From assembly GCA_026392265.1 (NCBI GenBank), contig JAPLCL010000190.1, forward strand, positions 1-34,847: a stretch of DNA of 34,847 bases, read 5' to 3'. The stretch's first letter is position 1. Every line of letters starts with the position of its first letter. Position numbers and translations under genes: made by a program. This document shows positions 7,689 through 16,725 of the stretch, piece after piece. The notes beneath the pieces are model-generated. The model searched no databases. It was not told the DNA's origin and saw only the letters and a program-made list of their open reading frames with translations. The stretch is from Actinomycetota bacterium (GTDB taxonomy: Bacteria; Actinomycetota; Thermoleophilia; UBA2241).

Positions 7689-9392
7689 ATGTCCGTCGCG
7701 GCACACACTATGACACCCCTGTACACCGACTGGCGCGACCGCTATCAGCTGGTCGGCAAGATCGGCAGCGGTGGTTTCGCCGACGTCTACGAGGCGCTCG
7801 ACGTCACCCTCGACCAGGCCGTTGCGCTCAAGATCGTCGCCGACGGGCGTAGCATGTCCGGCCGCCTCATCCGTGAAGTCGAGGCCGCCGCGGCTCTCAC
7901 TCACCCCAACATCGTGGCGCTCTACGACTGGTTCGGCGATGGCGAGCGCAGCATCCTGGTGTGGGAGCTCGTGCGTGGCGAGTCGCTGGACAAGTTGGCC
8001 GGCGAGCTCCGCGACGGGGACGTAGCAGCGCTCGGCGTGGAGCTGCTCGACGCGCTCGCGTGCGCGCATAGCCAAGGCATCATCCACCGCGACATCAAGC
8101 CGCAGAACGTGATGCTGGACTCCGTCGGCCACGTCAAGGTGATGGACTTCGGTATCGCCCGGCTCATGGACGCCGATACGCTCACCCAGGACGGCGACGT
8201 CATCGGCACGGTCGCCTACATGTCGCCGGAGCAGGCCGCCGGGCGCCGCGTAGGGCCCTCGAGTGATGTGTACTCCGCCGGCATGGTGCTGTACGAGCTG
8301 CTGGCCGGCGAGCACCCTCTGCGCGGGCAGACGCCGGCCGAGACGCTGTCTAACGTGGCCGCCGGCCGGCTGCCGTCGCTGGGCACGCTGCGGCCCGACC
8401 TCACGGAGGATCTGGTAGGGCTCATCGACGACGCCTGCGCGCCCAAGCCGGGCGAGCGGCCGACGGCCGCCGAGCTCAGCGAGGCGCTCGACGAGCTGCT
8501 GCGCAGCGGACGCCTGCGCACGCAGCGGCTGCTGCGCGTCCGCCGGCTGGTGTCTCCCTTGGCGCGCGCCGGCGTCATCGCCGAGCGCGCCGCCGGCGCC
8601 GCCCTTGCGGCTGTCACCAGCGGCGTCGTGCTCGGCGCGCTGCCGGCCTATCCCCAGAGCTGGACACTGCCGCTGGTCGCGGTCTGTGCTGCGGTGTGGG
8701 CCGTGGTACCCCAGGGCGGGCTCGCCTTTCTGCTTGGCGCCCTGGCGTTTCCCGTCTTCAACGTGTCGCTGAGCCTGGGAGCGGCGTATCTGGCCTTCGC
8801 CGTCGCCCTGTTCCTGCTGACCCGCGCCAGGCCTATCGTGGCTCTCTGGCCCACGCTGGCGCTGGTGCTCACGCCCGTGTATCTCACTCTGCTGGCACCG
8901 GCGGGGGCGGCCCTGCTGGGCCGCGTGCGCGGCCCGCTGGCCGCCGCCTGGGCCGCCGCCGGCACGCTCGTCTACCTGGTGCTGCTGCGCGCCCCGCGCG
9001 GGCCGTTCACGCTCTTCCAGCCGCGCTGGCGCCTCGCCGGCGAAGCCGCAGCCGCCGGCGACCCTTTCACCGTGGCGACGCGTGTCCTGGGCGTGGCCCT
9101 GGCGCCCGCCGGCGTGCTCCAGATGCTCCTGTGGGCAGGCCTCGCGGTGGCTCTCGGCTTCGCCTTGACGCGCCGCCGCCTGGAGCTTCGCCGGTGGGTC
9201 TGGGCGCTGGCGTTCGCGACGACGTTCGCCGTGTACCGCATCGTACCGATCGCCGTCTGGGGATACCCCGCGGCGCTCGCGCCCCTGGTGTGGAATGTGG
9301 CTCTGGCGGCCGGCGTGATACTCTTGCCGTTGATTTTCACGACCGGTGACGGGCCGGAGGAACGCGCCGATGGGCATCTTCAAGAAAGCTGA
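7689..9392 (+). CDS. Ser/Thr protein kinase with polytopic C-terminal membrane domain
   Basis: Hanks-type kinase of 567 residues. The kinase domain (about 19-275) is complete: Gly loop GSGGFADV (27-33), Lys48 in VALKIV, catalytic HRDIKPQN with Asp135, DFG Asp153, GTVAYMSPEQ activation segment. In place of the single helix plus PASTA or sensor domain seen in PknA/PknB, the C-terminal half (about 295-555) is eight or nine hydrophobic segments, so the sensor is buried in the membrane. It heads the FHA-phosphatase-RodA-PbpA-PknB locus, where pknA would sit in mycobacteria. It overlaps fhaA by 23 bases. The ATG at 7689 is 13 bases from GGAGG (7671-7675), a long gap; the next Met (residue 8) is possible. 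The kinase call is firm; what it senses is unknown. Confidence 0.92.
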   Translation: MSVAAHTMTPLYTDWRDRYQLVGKIGSGGFADVYEALDVTLDQAVALKIVADGRSMSGRLIREVEAAAALTHPNIVALYDWFGDGERSILVWELVRGESLDKLAGELRDGDVAALGVELLDALACAHSQGIIHRDIKPQNVMLDSVGHVKVMDFGIARLMDADTLTQDGDVIGTVAYMSPEQAAGRRVGPSSDVYSAGMVLYELLAGEHPLRGQTPAETLSNVAAGRLPSLGTLRPDLTEDLVGLIDDACAPKPGERPTAAELSEALDELLRSGRLRTQRLLRVRRLVSPLARAGVIAERAAGAALAAVTSGVVLGALPAYPQSWTLPLVAVCAAVWAVVPQGGLAFLLGALAFPVFNVSLSLGAAYLAFAVALFLLTRARPIVALWPTLALVLTPVYLTLLAPAGAALLGRVRGPLAAAWAAAGTLVYLVLLRAPRGPFTLFQPRWRLAGEAAAAGDPFTVATRVLGVALAPAGVLQMLLWAGLAVALGFALTRRRLELRRWVWALAFATTFAVYRIVPIAVWGYPAALAPLVWNVALAAGVILLPLIFTTGDGPEERADGHLQES

Positions 9393-10173
9393 AAAGAAGC
9401 TCGAGGGCCTGGTCGAGGGCGGCTTTGGCCGCGCCTTCAAGGCCAGCGTGCAGCCGGTCGAGCTGGCGCACAAGCTCGCCAAGGAGATGGGCGATCACAA
9501 GACCGTCGGGGTCTCCAACGTGTACGTGCCCAACGAGTTCGACATCTACCTGGGCGAGGCCGACTTCGAGCATCTGTCGTCGCTGTCGGAGTCGCTCAAG
9601 GCGGAGCTCGCCAACTACGTGACCGCCTTTGCGCGTCGCGAGGGCTGGACGCTCGTGGCGCCGCCGCGCATCGACCTCCACCGCGACGACGATCTACGCG
9701 TCGGCGAGTTCGGCATCGCCACGCGCACCGTCAACGCGCCGGCCGAGGCGCCGGGGCCGGCGTTCGTGCCGGCAGCTGCCACGCCGCCGGCAGCGGCCGC
9801 CCCGGGCGCGCTTCTCGACCACACCGTGCTCTACCAGGAGCAGGCCCCCGCGCCCGTGCCGGCGGTCGCGCCGCCCGTGGCGCGGGCGAGCGCCCCGCGT
9901 GCGTCCCTGCGCGGCCAGCAGGGCGAGTGGGAGCTGCGCGAGGCGGTCACCGTGATCGGGCGCAGCCGCCGCTGCGACATCGTGCTCACCGACCCCAACG
10001 TGTCGCGCCAGCACGCCGAGATCAGGCGCCAGAACGATGGCTTTATGGCGCTCGACCTTGGGTCCACCAACGGCATACGCGTCAACCGCCGCGACGTCAA
10101 ACAGGCTGTGCTGCAGCACGGCGACCGCATCGAACTGGGCACCACGGAGCTCGTGTTCGAGAGGCTGCCGTGA
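9370..10173 (+). CDS. fhaA: FhaA-type protein: DUF3662 domain plus FHA domain
   Basis: Phosphothreonine-reading adaptor of 267 residues. The N-terminal DUF3662 domain (about 1-125) starts MGIFKKAEKKLEGLVEGGFG, exactly as in actinobacterial FhaA, and contains VYVPNEFDIYL. An Ala/Pro-rich linker (about 130-185) follows, then a C-terminal FHA domain (about 195-265) with GRSRRCDIVL, SRQHAEIR and LGSTNGIRVN, the residues that bind phospho-Thr. In mycobacteria FhaA binds phosphorylated MviN and regulates lipid II flipping and wall synthesis; that role is inferred here. The ATG at 9370 has GGAGG at a 9-base spacing and is inside the end of the kinase gene; an in-frame start at 9346 is possible but would precede the conserved N-terminus. 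Followed 63 bases on by fhaB. Confidence 0.93.
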   Translation: MGIFKKAEKKLEGLVEGGFGRAFKASVQPVELAHKLAKEMGDHKTVGVSNVYVPNEFDIYLGEADFEHLSSLSESLKAELANYVTAFARREGWTLVAPPRIDLHRDDDLRVGEFGIATRTVNAPAEAPGPAFVPAAATPPAAAAPGALLDHTVLYQEQAPAPVPAVAPPVARASAPRASLRGQQGEWELREAVTVIGRSRRCDIVLTDPNVSRQHAEIRRQNDGFMALDLGSTNGIRVNRRDVKQAVLQHGDRIELGTTELVFERLP

Positions 10174-10236
10174 TGCCGGCGCTCAGGTGAAGGCGACCGC
10201 CGTGTTTCGCGGCCGTGCGGGCTGCGGGAGACTGCC

Positions 10237-10782
10237 ATGATCGACATCGTCCTCCTCGTCCTCAAGATCGGCATCCTCGTCCTGCTCTACTTGTTCATCT
10301 GGCAGGTCGTGAAGACGGCCGTCGCCACCGTGCGCGCTCCCGCCGGTGCGGCTGCGGCCCCTGACGTCGCGCTTCCCGAGGGCTCGCGCCCCGTGGCCGT
10401 GTTCACGCCGGCCGAGCGGGAATCCCGCCGCGAGGACCGGCTGAGCGAACGCACGATGGCCGGCGACAAGCTCGACTTCACCGGTCACATCGATCCGCGT
10501 CTCATCGTCGAACAGAGCCCCATCGTGCCGACCGGCGTCGTGTTCCCCCTGCACGGCTGGATCACCGTGGGCCGCGCCTCGTCGAGCGACGTCGTGCTCG
10601 ACGAGCACTTCGTCTCGAGCACGCACGCGCGCTTTGTGCCGCGCGGCTCCTTCTACTTCGTGGAGGACCTGGGCAGTACCAACGGCACGTTCGTGAACGA
10701 GAAGCAGGTGAGCGGCGAGGCGCAGCTCAAGCTCGACAGCCGGGTGCGCATCGGCGAGACCGTCTTCCGCTACGAGGAGTGA
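10237..10782 (+). CDS. fhaB: FhaB-type membrane-anchored FHA protein
   Basis: A 181-residue adaptor with an N-terminal transmembrane helix (about 4-24, IVLLVLKIGILVLLYLFIWQ), a variable middle (about 30-95), and a C-terminal FHA domain (about 100-178). The FHA domain shows VGRASSSDVVL, SSTHARFV and LGSTNGTFVNEK, which read phosphothreonine. This matches FhaB/FipA, which in mycobacteria links kinase signalling to the division and elongation machinery; the role is by analogy. A Thr-containing segment (SERTMAG, about 67-73) just before the FHA domain could be the phosphorylated peptide of the FhaB/GarA style, but this is a guess. It starts after GGGAGA and its stop is 7 bases before the phosphatase start, within one operon. 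Confidence 0.92.
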   Translation: MIDIVLLVLKIGILVLLYLFIWQVVKTAVATVRAPAGAAAAPDVALPEGSRPVAVFTPAERESRREDRLSERTMAGDKLDFTGHIDPRLIVEQSPIVPTGVVFPLHGWITVGRASSSDVVLDEHFVSSTHARFVPRGSFYFVEDLGSTNGTFVNEKQVSGEAQLKLDSRVRIGETVFRYEE

Positions 10783-10789
10783 CTCGCCG

Positions 10790-11986
10790 GTGACTCTCGT
10801 CGCCCGTCCCGGTGCCCTCACCGACATCGGCCTGCACCGCAAGACCAACGAGGACACCTTCGTCGTGGCCCCGCCGCTGTTCGCGGTCTGCGACGGCATG
10901 GGCGGCGCCCAGGCCGGCGAGGTCGCCAGCGGGCTCGCCGCCGAGACTCTCGTCGCCGCCGTCGCCGCCGGTCAGCCGCTGCTCGCGGCCGCCGAGCAAG
11001 CCAACGCGGCCGTCTTCGGGCGCGCCTGCGACGACAGCGATCATAAGGGCATGGGCACCACGCTCACGGCCGTCGTGCTCGCCGGCGACACCGGGCATTT
11101 CGTGCACATCGGCGACAGCCGTGCCTACCTGCTGCGGGGCGGCGCGCTGGAGCAGCTCAGCGACGATCAGTCCCTGGTCGGCGAGATGGTGCGCGACGGG
11201 CGCCTCAGCGCGGCAGAGGCGGTCTCGCACCCCCACCGCAGCATCCTCAGTCGCGCCCTGGGTACCGAAGCGCTGGCGAAGATCGACGAGTTCGAGGTCG
11301 ACCTGCAGGCCGGTGACGTGCTGCTGCTCTGCAGCGACGGGCTCAGCGGAGCCGTTCCGGCCGAGGACATCAGAAGGGCGCTCGGCCGTGCCGACCCCGG
11401 CGACGCGGCCGCCAAGCTCATCGCCGAAGCCCGCAAACAGGGCGGCCCCGACAACATCACCGCCGTCGTCGTGCGTCTTGACGAGCCGCGCGCCGCCGAC
11501 GAAGAGGTCACGCTCGCCGTCCCCGCCGACGAGGCGGCCACGGTGGTACTCACGGCCGCCGTCTTGCCGCCGACGCCGCGCGCCGCCCTCGCCGCGGCCG
11601 AGGGCAGCGGCGACGGCGGCGCAGCAGACGCCATACCAGTGGCGTCGGAGACTGTGTCCGAGGGCCCAGCGCCGGTACCGTCGCGCAGGTCCAAGCGGCG
11701 CCTCGGCTTCTTCGCCGTGGTGCTCGCGCTGCTCGTGGTGGTCGCCTTCGCCGGCGCCCTCACGGTCAGCACCGTCTTCTACGTGGGCGTCGACGACGGT
11801 CGCTTGGCCGTCTACAGCGGCGTGCCGGCGGCCCTCGGCCCGCTGCAGCTGCATGCCGTCTACCGGCGGAGCTCGCGCACCTACGAGTCGCTCGGCTCTG
11901 CCGAGCGCCGCCTTGTCGACGAGCAGGGCCTGCACACCAGGAGCAACATCATGGCTCTGGCCGAGATGCTGGGGATGTGGCCGTGA
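10790..11986 (+). CDS. pstP: PP2C-family Ser/Thr phosphatase (PstP-like)
   Basis: Metal-dependent phosphatase that reverses the actions of the kinases encoded on both sides. The 398 residues contain a full PPM domain (about 5-235) with DIGLHRKTNEDTF, VCDGMGGAQAGEVAS, GMGTTLTAV, HIGDSRAYLL, LCSDGLSGAV and GGPDNITAVVVRL; the Asp residues that hold the two metals are all present. An Ala-rich juxtamembrane region, one transmembrane helix (about 305-326) and an external domain of about 70 residues follow, the PstP layout. The GTG at 10790 has GAGGAG ten bases upstream. Its stop overlaps the next gene's GTG by four bases (GTGA), so translation is coupled to the wall polymerase. Confidence 0.94.
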   Translation: MTLVARPGALTDIGLHRKTNEDTFVVAPPLFAVCDGMGGAQAGEVASGLAAETLVAAVAAGQPLLAAAEQANAAVFGRACDDSDHKGMGTTLTAVVLAGDTGHFVHIGDSRAYLLRGGALEQLSDDQSLVGEMVRDGRLSAAEAVSHPHRSILSRALGTEALAKIDEFEVDLQAGDVLLLCSDGLSGAVPAEDIRRALGRADPGDAAAKLIAEARKQGGPDNITAVVVRLDEPRAADEEVTLAVPADEAATVVLTAAVLPPTPRAALAAAEGSGDGGAADAIPVASETVSEGPAPVPSRRSKRRLGFFAVVLALLVVVAFAGALTVSTVFYVGVDDGRLAVYSGVPAALGPLQLHAVYRRSSRTYESLGSAERRLVDEQGLHTRSNIMALAEMLGMWP

Positions 11987-13305
11987 GCCGGCGCAGTATC
12001 GAGCTGCTCTTCCTCGTGATCGCCGGCGCCGTGAGCACCATGGCGTACGTGTCCGTGTACGCGGGCCGTTTTCGCGAGATCAACCGCGTCTCCATCATCT
12101 ACGGCCTGGTCTTCGTGAGCATCTTCTTTCTGCTGCACCTTCTGGTGCGCTTCGTGCTCCCCCAGGCCGACCCGTTCCTGCTGCCCATCACCGCACTGCT
12201 GGCCGCGATCGGGCTCACGGAGATCTTCCGCATCCGCCCCGCTCTCGCGCTCACGCAGGGGCAGTGGCTGCTGGTCGGAGCCGGCCTCTTCGTTCTCACC
12301 GTGTTCATCGTGCGCGATCACATGAAGCTCGACCACTATCGTTACATCATGGGGGCCATCGGCCTGGGGTTGCTGGTGGCGACCATCGTGCTCGGCACGA
12401 CGGTCAACGGCGCCAAGCTGTGGATCCATGCCTTCGGCTTTTCGATCCAGCCGTCCGAGTTCGCCAAGCTCGCGATCGTCATCTTCCTGGCCGGCTACCT
12501 CAACGACAAGAAGGCACTGCTCTCCGTGCCCACGCACCACGTCCTCGGCATCCCGCTGCCGGCGGCCAAGTACTTCGGCCCGCTGCTCATCATGTGGGTA
12601 CTCTCGCTCGCCATGCTCATCTTCATGAAGGACTTCGGCATGGCGCTGCTCTTCATGTCGATCTTCGTGGCGCTCATGTACATGGCCACCACGCGGATCG
12701 TCTACGTGGTGCTGGGCGGCGGCCTCTTCGCCGCCGCCGCCGCGATCGCCGTCGCCGTCGTGCCACACGTCCAGGACCGCTTCACCACCTGGCTCGACCC
12801 CTGGCCCTATGCAAGTACGAGCGGCTACCAGCTGCTGCAGTCCCTGTTCACGATCGCCGACGGCGGCGTCCTGGGCGCCGGCTTCGGGCGCGGCTTTCTT
12901 CTGTACGCCAACCGTCAGCCGGTGGTCCCCGATCTGCAGACTGACTTCATCTTCGCCGCCATCGCCAACGAGACGGGTCTCCTCGGCGCGGCCGGCGTGA
13001 TCCTCCTCTACGTCCTCTTCATGTGGCGCGGCTTCCGCATCGCCGTGTGGGCGCCGGACGGCTTCTCCAAGCTGCTCGCCGCCGGCCTCGCCTTCGCCTT
13101 CGGCCTGCAGACCTTCATCATCATCGGCGGTGTCACGCGGCTCATCCCGCTGACCGGTATCACGCTGCCGTTCGTCAGCTACGGCGGCAGCTCCATCACC
13201 GCCAATCTCATGCTGGTCGCGCTGCTGCTCATGGTCTCGCACCGCACCAATGTGGTGCGCGAGGGCAGCGACCTCGAGCGCCGCCGCCTGGCGGAGCGCG
13301 GGTAG
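11983..13305 (+). CDS. rodA: SEDS-family peptidoglycan polymerase (RodA/FtsW)
   Basis: Integral membrane glycosyltransferase that polymerises lipid II into glycan strands. The 440-residue protein has about ten hydrophobic segments and the SEDS signatures: FSIQPSEFAKLAIVIFLAGY, DFGMALLFMSIFVALMYMAT, SGYQLLQSLFTIADGGVLGAG, PDLQTDFIFAAIANETGLLG and a C-terminal PFVSYGGSS. The partner class B PBP gene follows immediately (9 bases), the usual rodA-pbpA pairing that supports elongation or septal synthesis; FtsW cannot be excluded from sequence alone. The start chosen is the GTG at 11983 that overlaps the phosphatase stop; an in-frame GTG two codons earlier (11977) is equally possible. Confidence 0.94.
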   Translation: MSRRSIELLFLVIAGAVSTMAYVSVYAGRFREINRVSIIYGLVFVSIFFLLHLLVRFVLPQADPFLLPITALLAAIGLTEIFRIRPALALTQGQWLLVGAGLFVLTVFIVRDHMKLDHYRYIMGAIGLGLLVATIVLGTTVNGAKLWIHAFGFSIQPSEFAKLAIVIFLAGYLNDKKALLSVPTHHVLGIPLPAAKYFGPLLIMWVLSLAMLIFMKDFGMALLFMSIFVALMYMATTRIVYVVLGGGLFAAAAAIAVAVVPHVQDRFTTWLDPWPYASTSGYQLLQSLFTIADGGVLGAGFGRGFLLYANRQPVVPDLQTDFIFAAIANETGLLGAAGVILLYVLFMWRGFRIAVWAPDGFSKLLAAGLAFAFGLQTFIIIGGVTRLIPLTGITLPFVSYGGSSITANLMLVALLLMVSHRTNVVREGSDLERRRLAERG

Positions 13306-13314
13306 GAGGCGGCG

Positions 13315-14754
13315 ATGAACAAGGCCATCTCCCGCATCTTCATCGTCGGCGTCATCCTTTTCGTCGCCCTGATCCTCAACCTCACCTGGATCATGGCCGG
13401 CCGCGCCCAGTGGTTCGCCGACCGCCCCGAGAACAAGCGCGGTATCGCCAAGGAGATGAAGATCAAGCGCGGCGACATCCTGGGCTACGACGGCTCCACC
13501 ATCGCGGGCTCGCTGCGACGCTCCGGTTACTACTACCGCGAGTACCCGCAGGGTACGGTGGCGCCCCAGCTGGTCGGCTACGACAGCGTGCGCTACGGGC
13601 GCAGCGGCATCGAGGACGAGCTCAACGACGAGCTCACCGGGCAGTCCACCGACCTCGGCGTGCAGAGCTGGATCGACCGGATCCTGGGACGCAAGCCCAA
13701 GGGCGCCAGCGTCCAGCTCACGCTGGTGCCGGCGGTGCAGAAGGAGGCCCAGAAGGCGCTCAGCGGCCTGAAAGGCGCCATCGTGGTCCTCGACCCCAAG
13801 ACGGGCGCCCTCATCGCCTCGGCCTCGGCGCCGACCTACGACCCCGCCAACCTCGAGGACGACTGGGCGCGGCTCAGCAACGACCCGGGGGCGCCGTTGC
13901 TCAACCGGCCCACGCAGGGTCTCTACCCGCCGGGCTCGGCTTTCAAGGTCGTAACGGCTACGTCGGGACTCGACAACGGCAAGGTCACGCCCGACACCGA
14001 GTTCATCGACACGGGCACCTACGTCGTGTTCGGTGGCAAGGTCACCAACTACGGGGGCGCCGTGTTCGGCCCCAACGACTTCACCACGGCGCTGACCTAC
14101 TCGATCAACACCACCTTCGGCAAGGTCGGCAACCTGCTGGGACGCAAACGGCTCATCTCGTCGATGCAGCGCTTCGGCTTCTACCAGACCCCGCCGCTGC
14201 CGCTGCCACGGGGCACGGTCGTTCCCAGCGGGCGCTACAGCAAGAACGGCTTGCTTTCGCCGGACGCCTTCATGGACCCGCTGGCCGTGGCCTGGGCGGC
14301 CGTCGGCCAGGAGCAGATCCTGTCGACGCCCTTACAGATGGCCCTGGTCGCCGCGGGCGTCGCCAATGGCGGCCGCGTCATGAAGCCGTACTACACGCAG
14401 CAAGTGGTGGCGGCCTCGGGCGCTGTGGTCCAGAAGGCACAGCCGGCGCAGTGGCTGGTCGCCATGAAGCCCGCCACCGCTTCTGAGCTCAACATCATGA
14501 TGCAGCGCGTCGTCAACGCCGGCACCGGCACGGCCGCGGCGCTCGAGGGCATCCAGGTCGCCGGCAAGACCGGCACCGCCGAGCGCGGTGACGGCAGCAA
14601 CCTGGCCTGGTTCATCGCCTTCGCGCCGGCGGAAGACCCGCAGGTGGCGATCGCGGTCATCATCGAAGACACCCAGTCGACCGGCGGCGAGGCGGCGGCG
14701 CCGCTCGCCGCCGCCGTGATCAAGACGGCTCTGGCGCAGCCGTCCTTGCCCTGA
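13315..14754 (+). CDS. pbpA: Class B penicillin-binding protein (peptidoglycan D,D-transpeptidase)
   Basis: Transpeptidase partner of the upstream SEDS polymerase; acts outside the membrane on stem peptides. The 479 residues comprise an N-terminal membrane anchor (about 7-28), a short PBP dimer-like region (about 40-150, with KIKRGDILGYDGSTIA), and the transpeptidase domain (about 155-475). Catalytic motifs are complete: SAFK with Ser208 and Lys211, SIN at 263-265, KTGT at 418-421. The length is that of mycobacterial PbpA rather than the longer FtsI. The ATG at 13315 follows GGAGGCGGCG closely. A 60-base gap separates it from pknB, without an obvious terminator, so both probably belong to one transcript. 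Confidence 0.95.
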   Translation: MNKAISRIFIVGVILFVALILNLTWIMAGRAQWFADRPENKRGIAKEMKIKRGDILGYDGSTIAGSLRRSGYYYREYPQGTVAPQLVGYDSVRYGRSGIEDELNDELTGQSTDLGVQSWIDRILGRKPKGASVQLTLVPAVQKEAQKALSGLKGAIVVLDPKTGALIASASAPTYDPANLEDDWARLSNDPGAPLLNRPTQGLYPPGSAFKVVTATSGLDNGKVTPDTEFIDTGTYVVFGGKVTNYGGAVFGPNDFTTALTYSINTTFGKVGNLLGRKRLISSMQRFGFYQTPPLPLPRGTVVPSGRYSKNGLLSPDAFMDPLAVAWAAVGQEQILSTPLQMALVAAGVANGGRVMKPYYTQQVVAASGAVVQKAQPAQWLVAMKPATASELNIMMQRVVNAGTGTAAALEGIQVAGKTGTAERGDGSNLAWFIAFAPAEDPQVAIAVIIEDTQSTGGEAAAPLAAAVIKTALAQPSLP

Positions 14755-14814
14755 CGGGGCAGGGAGCCGGCGCCCGGACCCGTATCTGTCAGCAAAGGAG
14801 CGAGGTAACCAGAC

Positions 14815-16698
14815 GTGAGTGACGTGTTCCAGCCAGAGCAGGTGCTGAGCGGCCGCTACCGCGTGCTGCGCAAGATCGGCGGCGGCGGTATGGCCGACGT
14901 CTATCTTTGCGAGGATCTCAGCCTGGGCCGCCGTGTGGCGCTCAAGGTGCTGCTGCAGCGGTTCCTCGACGACCCCAACTTCGTCGAGCGCTTCCGCCGC
15001 GAGGCGAAGGCCGCGGCCGGTCTGAACCAGGCCAATCTTGTCAGCATCTACGACTGGGGCGAGGTCGACGGCACGTACTTCATCGTAATGGAGTACGTGG
15101 AGGGCGAGACGCTCAAGGATCTGGTGCGCCGGAAGGGCCGCCTCAGCGGCAACGAGGCCGTGCGCATCTCGCTGCAGCTCCTGGCGGCCCTCGAGTTCGC
15201 GCACCGCACGGGCATCGTGCATCGCGACATCAAGCCGCAGAACGTGATGCTCGACCGCGACGGCAACGCCAAGGTCACCGACTTCGGCATCGCGCGCGCC
15301 GCCGACTCCGGTATGACCGAGGCCGGCTCCATCCTCGGGACGGCCCAGTACCTGGCCCCCGAACAGGCAAGGGGCCACCGCGTCGACGAGCGTTCCGATC
15401 TGTACTCCGTCGGCATCGTTCTCTACGAGATGCTCACCGGCACGGTGCCGTTCAAGGGAGACAGCGCCGTCACCGTGGCTCTCAAGCACGTCAACGAGAT
15501 GGCCGCCGAGCCGGCGCAGATCGTGCCGGGCCTGCCCTACGCGCTCAACCAGATCGTCCTCAAGGCCATCGCCAAGGACCCCGGCCAGCGCTACCAGACG
15601 GCCGATCAGTTCGCCCGCGACCTGCGCTCCGCGCAGGTAGGCGGGCCCGTGGCCGCCGCCACGTTCGACCCCGGCGCCGAGGCCACCAGACTGATGAGCG
15701 CCGGCGTTCCCGCCGGCGCCACCTCGGTGATGACGGGCGGCCCGCTCGACCAGGCTGCGGGCGACCGTGGCCGCAGACGTCGCCGCTGGCCGTGGGTACT
15801 GGTCATCGTCCTGCTCCTGCTCGTGATCGCCGCCGCCGCTTACGGGTTGGTACGGGCGATGGGCGCAGGCGGCGTGGCCGTGCCCACCGTGGTGGGCAAG
15901 AGCCAGGCGGCAGCGCTTACCAAGCTCGAAGAGGCAGGCTTCAAAGCCGGCGTCCAGGAGGAGTACTCCGACAACTACGATGTGGGCTTCGTCAGCCGTC
16001 AGGCGCCCGCGGGCGGCACCAAGCTGCGCAAGGGCGATACGGTCGATATCTGGGTGAGCAATGGCAGCGAGACGGTCACGCTTGCGGACTTCAAGGGCTG
16101 GACGTCCGGCGACGTGCGCGACTGGCTCAGCCAGAACGGGCTCAGCCCCCTCGAGAAGTCCGGCAAGTCGAGCTCCGTCCCATCGGGCAGGGTGTTCAAA
16201 CAGGACCCGCCGGCCGGCGACCCGGTGAAGCGCGGCGACACGATCACCTACTGGGTGAGCAGCGGCAAGCCGCAGGCGACCGTCCCCGATCTCAGTGGCC
16301 TGACCCAGGACGAGGCGCAGACGGCCCTGGCCGGCGCCGGTCTGCTGCTTGGCGTGGTCACGCCCGAGCCGAGCAGTACGGTGCCGAGCGGCCAGGTCAT
16401 TCGCCAGGACCCCGCCGCTCTCGTCAAGATGGCAAAGGGATCCGCCGTGAACATCGTCGTGTCGAGCGGTTCGCCGTCGCCCTCTCCCAGCCCCACGGCG
16501 TCCACGGTGAGCGTCCCCAACGTGTACGGCATGGATTCGACGAGTGCGACGGACAAGCTCACGGCGGACGGATTCGGCGTCACCGTGCGACAGAAGGTCG
16601 GCACCGGCCAGCCTCCGGGCACGGTGGTCAGGATGGTGCCGGATGCCGGCACCGAGGTGGCCAGTGGATCGACCGTACTCCTGATCATCGCCAAGTAG
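14815..16698 (+). CDS. pknB: PknB-type Ser/Thr kinase with four PASTA domains
   Basis: Transmembrane receptor kinase that senses peptidoglycan fragments or lipid II outside and phosphorylates wall-synthesis and division proteins inside. The 627 residues contain a kinase domain (about 14-275; GGGGMADVY loop, VALKVLL Lys48, HRDIKPQN Asp138, DFGIARA, GTAQYLAPEQ), a juxtamembrane segment with Thr residues (ATRLMSAG), one helix (about 326-347), and four extracellular PASTA repeats. The repeats begin near VPTVVGKS, VTLADFKG, VPDLSGLT and VPNVYGMD, with a Pro/Ser linker (SPSPSPTAS) before the last. The GTG at 14815 follows GGAGCGAGGT. It ends the locus and converges on the exchanger gene, with only 27 bases between the stops. 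Confidence 0.96.
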   Translation: MSDVFQPEQVLSGRYRVLRKIGGGGMADVYLCEDLSLGRRVALKVLLQRFLDDPNFVERFRREAKAAAGLNQANLVSIYDWGEVDGTYFIVMEYVEGETLKDLVRRKGRLSGNEAVRISLQLLAALEFAHRTGIVHRDIKPQNVMLDRDGNAKVTDFGIARAADSGMTEAGSILGTAQYLAPEQARGHRVDERSDLYSVGIVLYEMLTGTVPFKGDSAVTVALKHVNEMAAEPAQIVPGLPYALNQIVLKAIAKDPGQRYQTADQFARDLRSAQVGGPVAAATFDPGAEATRLMSAGVPAGATSVMTGGPLDQAAGDRGRRRRRWPWVLVIVLLLLVIAAAAYGLVRAMGAGGVAVPTVVGKSQAAALTKLEEAGFKAGVQEEYSDNYDVGFVSRQAPAGGTKLRKGDTVDIWVSNGSETVTLADFKGWTSGDVRDWLSQNGLSPLEKSGKSSSVPSGRVFKQDPPAGDPVKRGDTITYWVSSGKPQATVPDLSGLTQDEAQTALAGAGLLLGVVTPEPSSTVPSGQVIRQDPAALVKMAKGSAVNIVVSSGSPSPSPSPTASTVSVPNVYGMDSTSATDKLTADGFGVTVRQKVGTGQPPGTVVRMVPDAGTEVASGSTVLLIIAK

Positions 16699-16725
16699 GC
16701 GGCCCGCGACCGCCGCGGCGCCCGT

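Noticed and set aside
7629..9482. A 617-codon reverse-strand frame over the kinase gene.
   Set aside because: High GC keeps the opposite frame free of stops; composition is Arg/Gly/Gln-rich without domains, while the forward frame encodes a complete kinase.
10812..12944. A 710-codon forward frame across the phosphatase and RodA genes.
   Set aside because: Out-of-frame shadow rich in Arg/Pro/Ser; the true frames have full PP2C and SEDS motifs.
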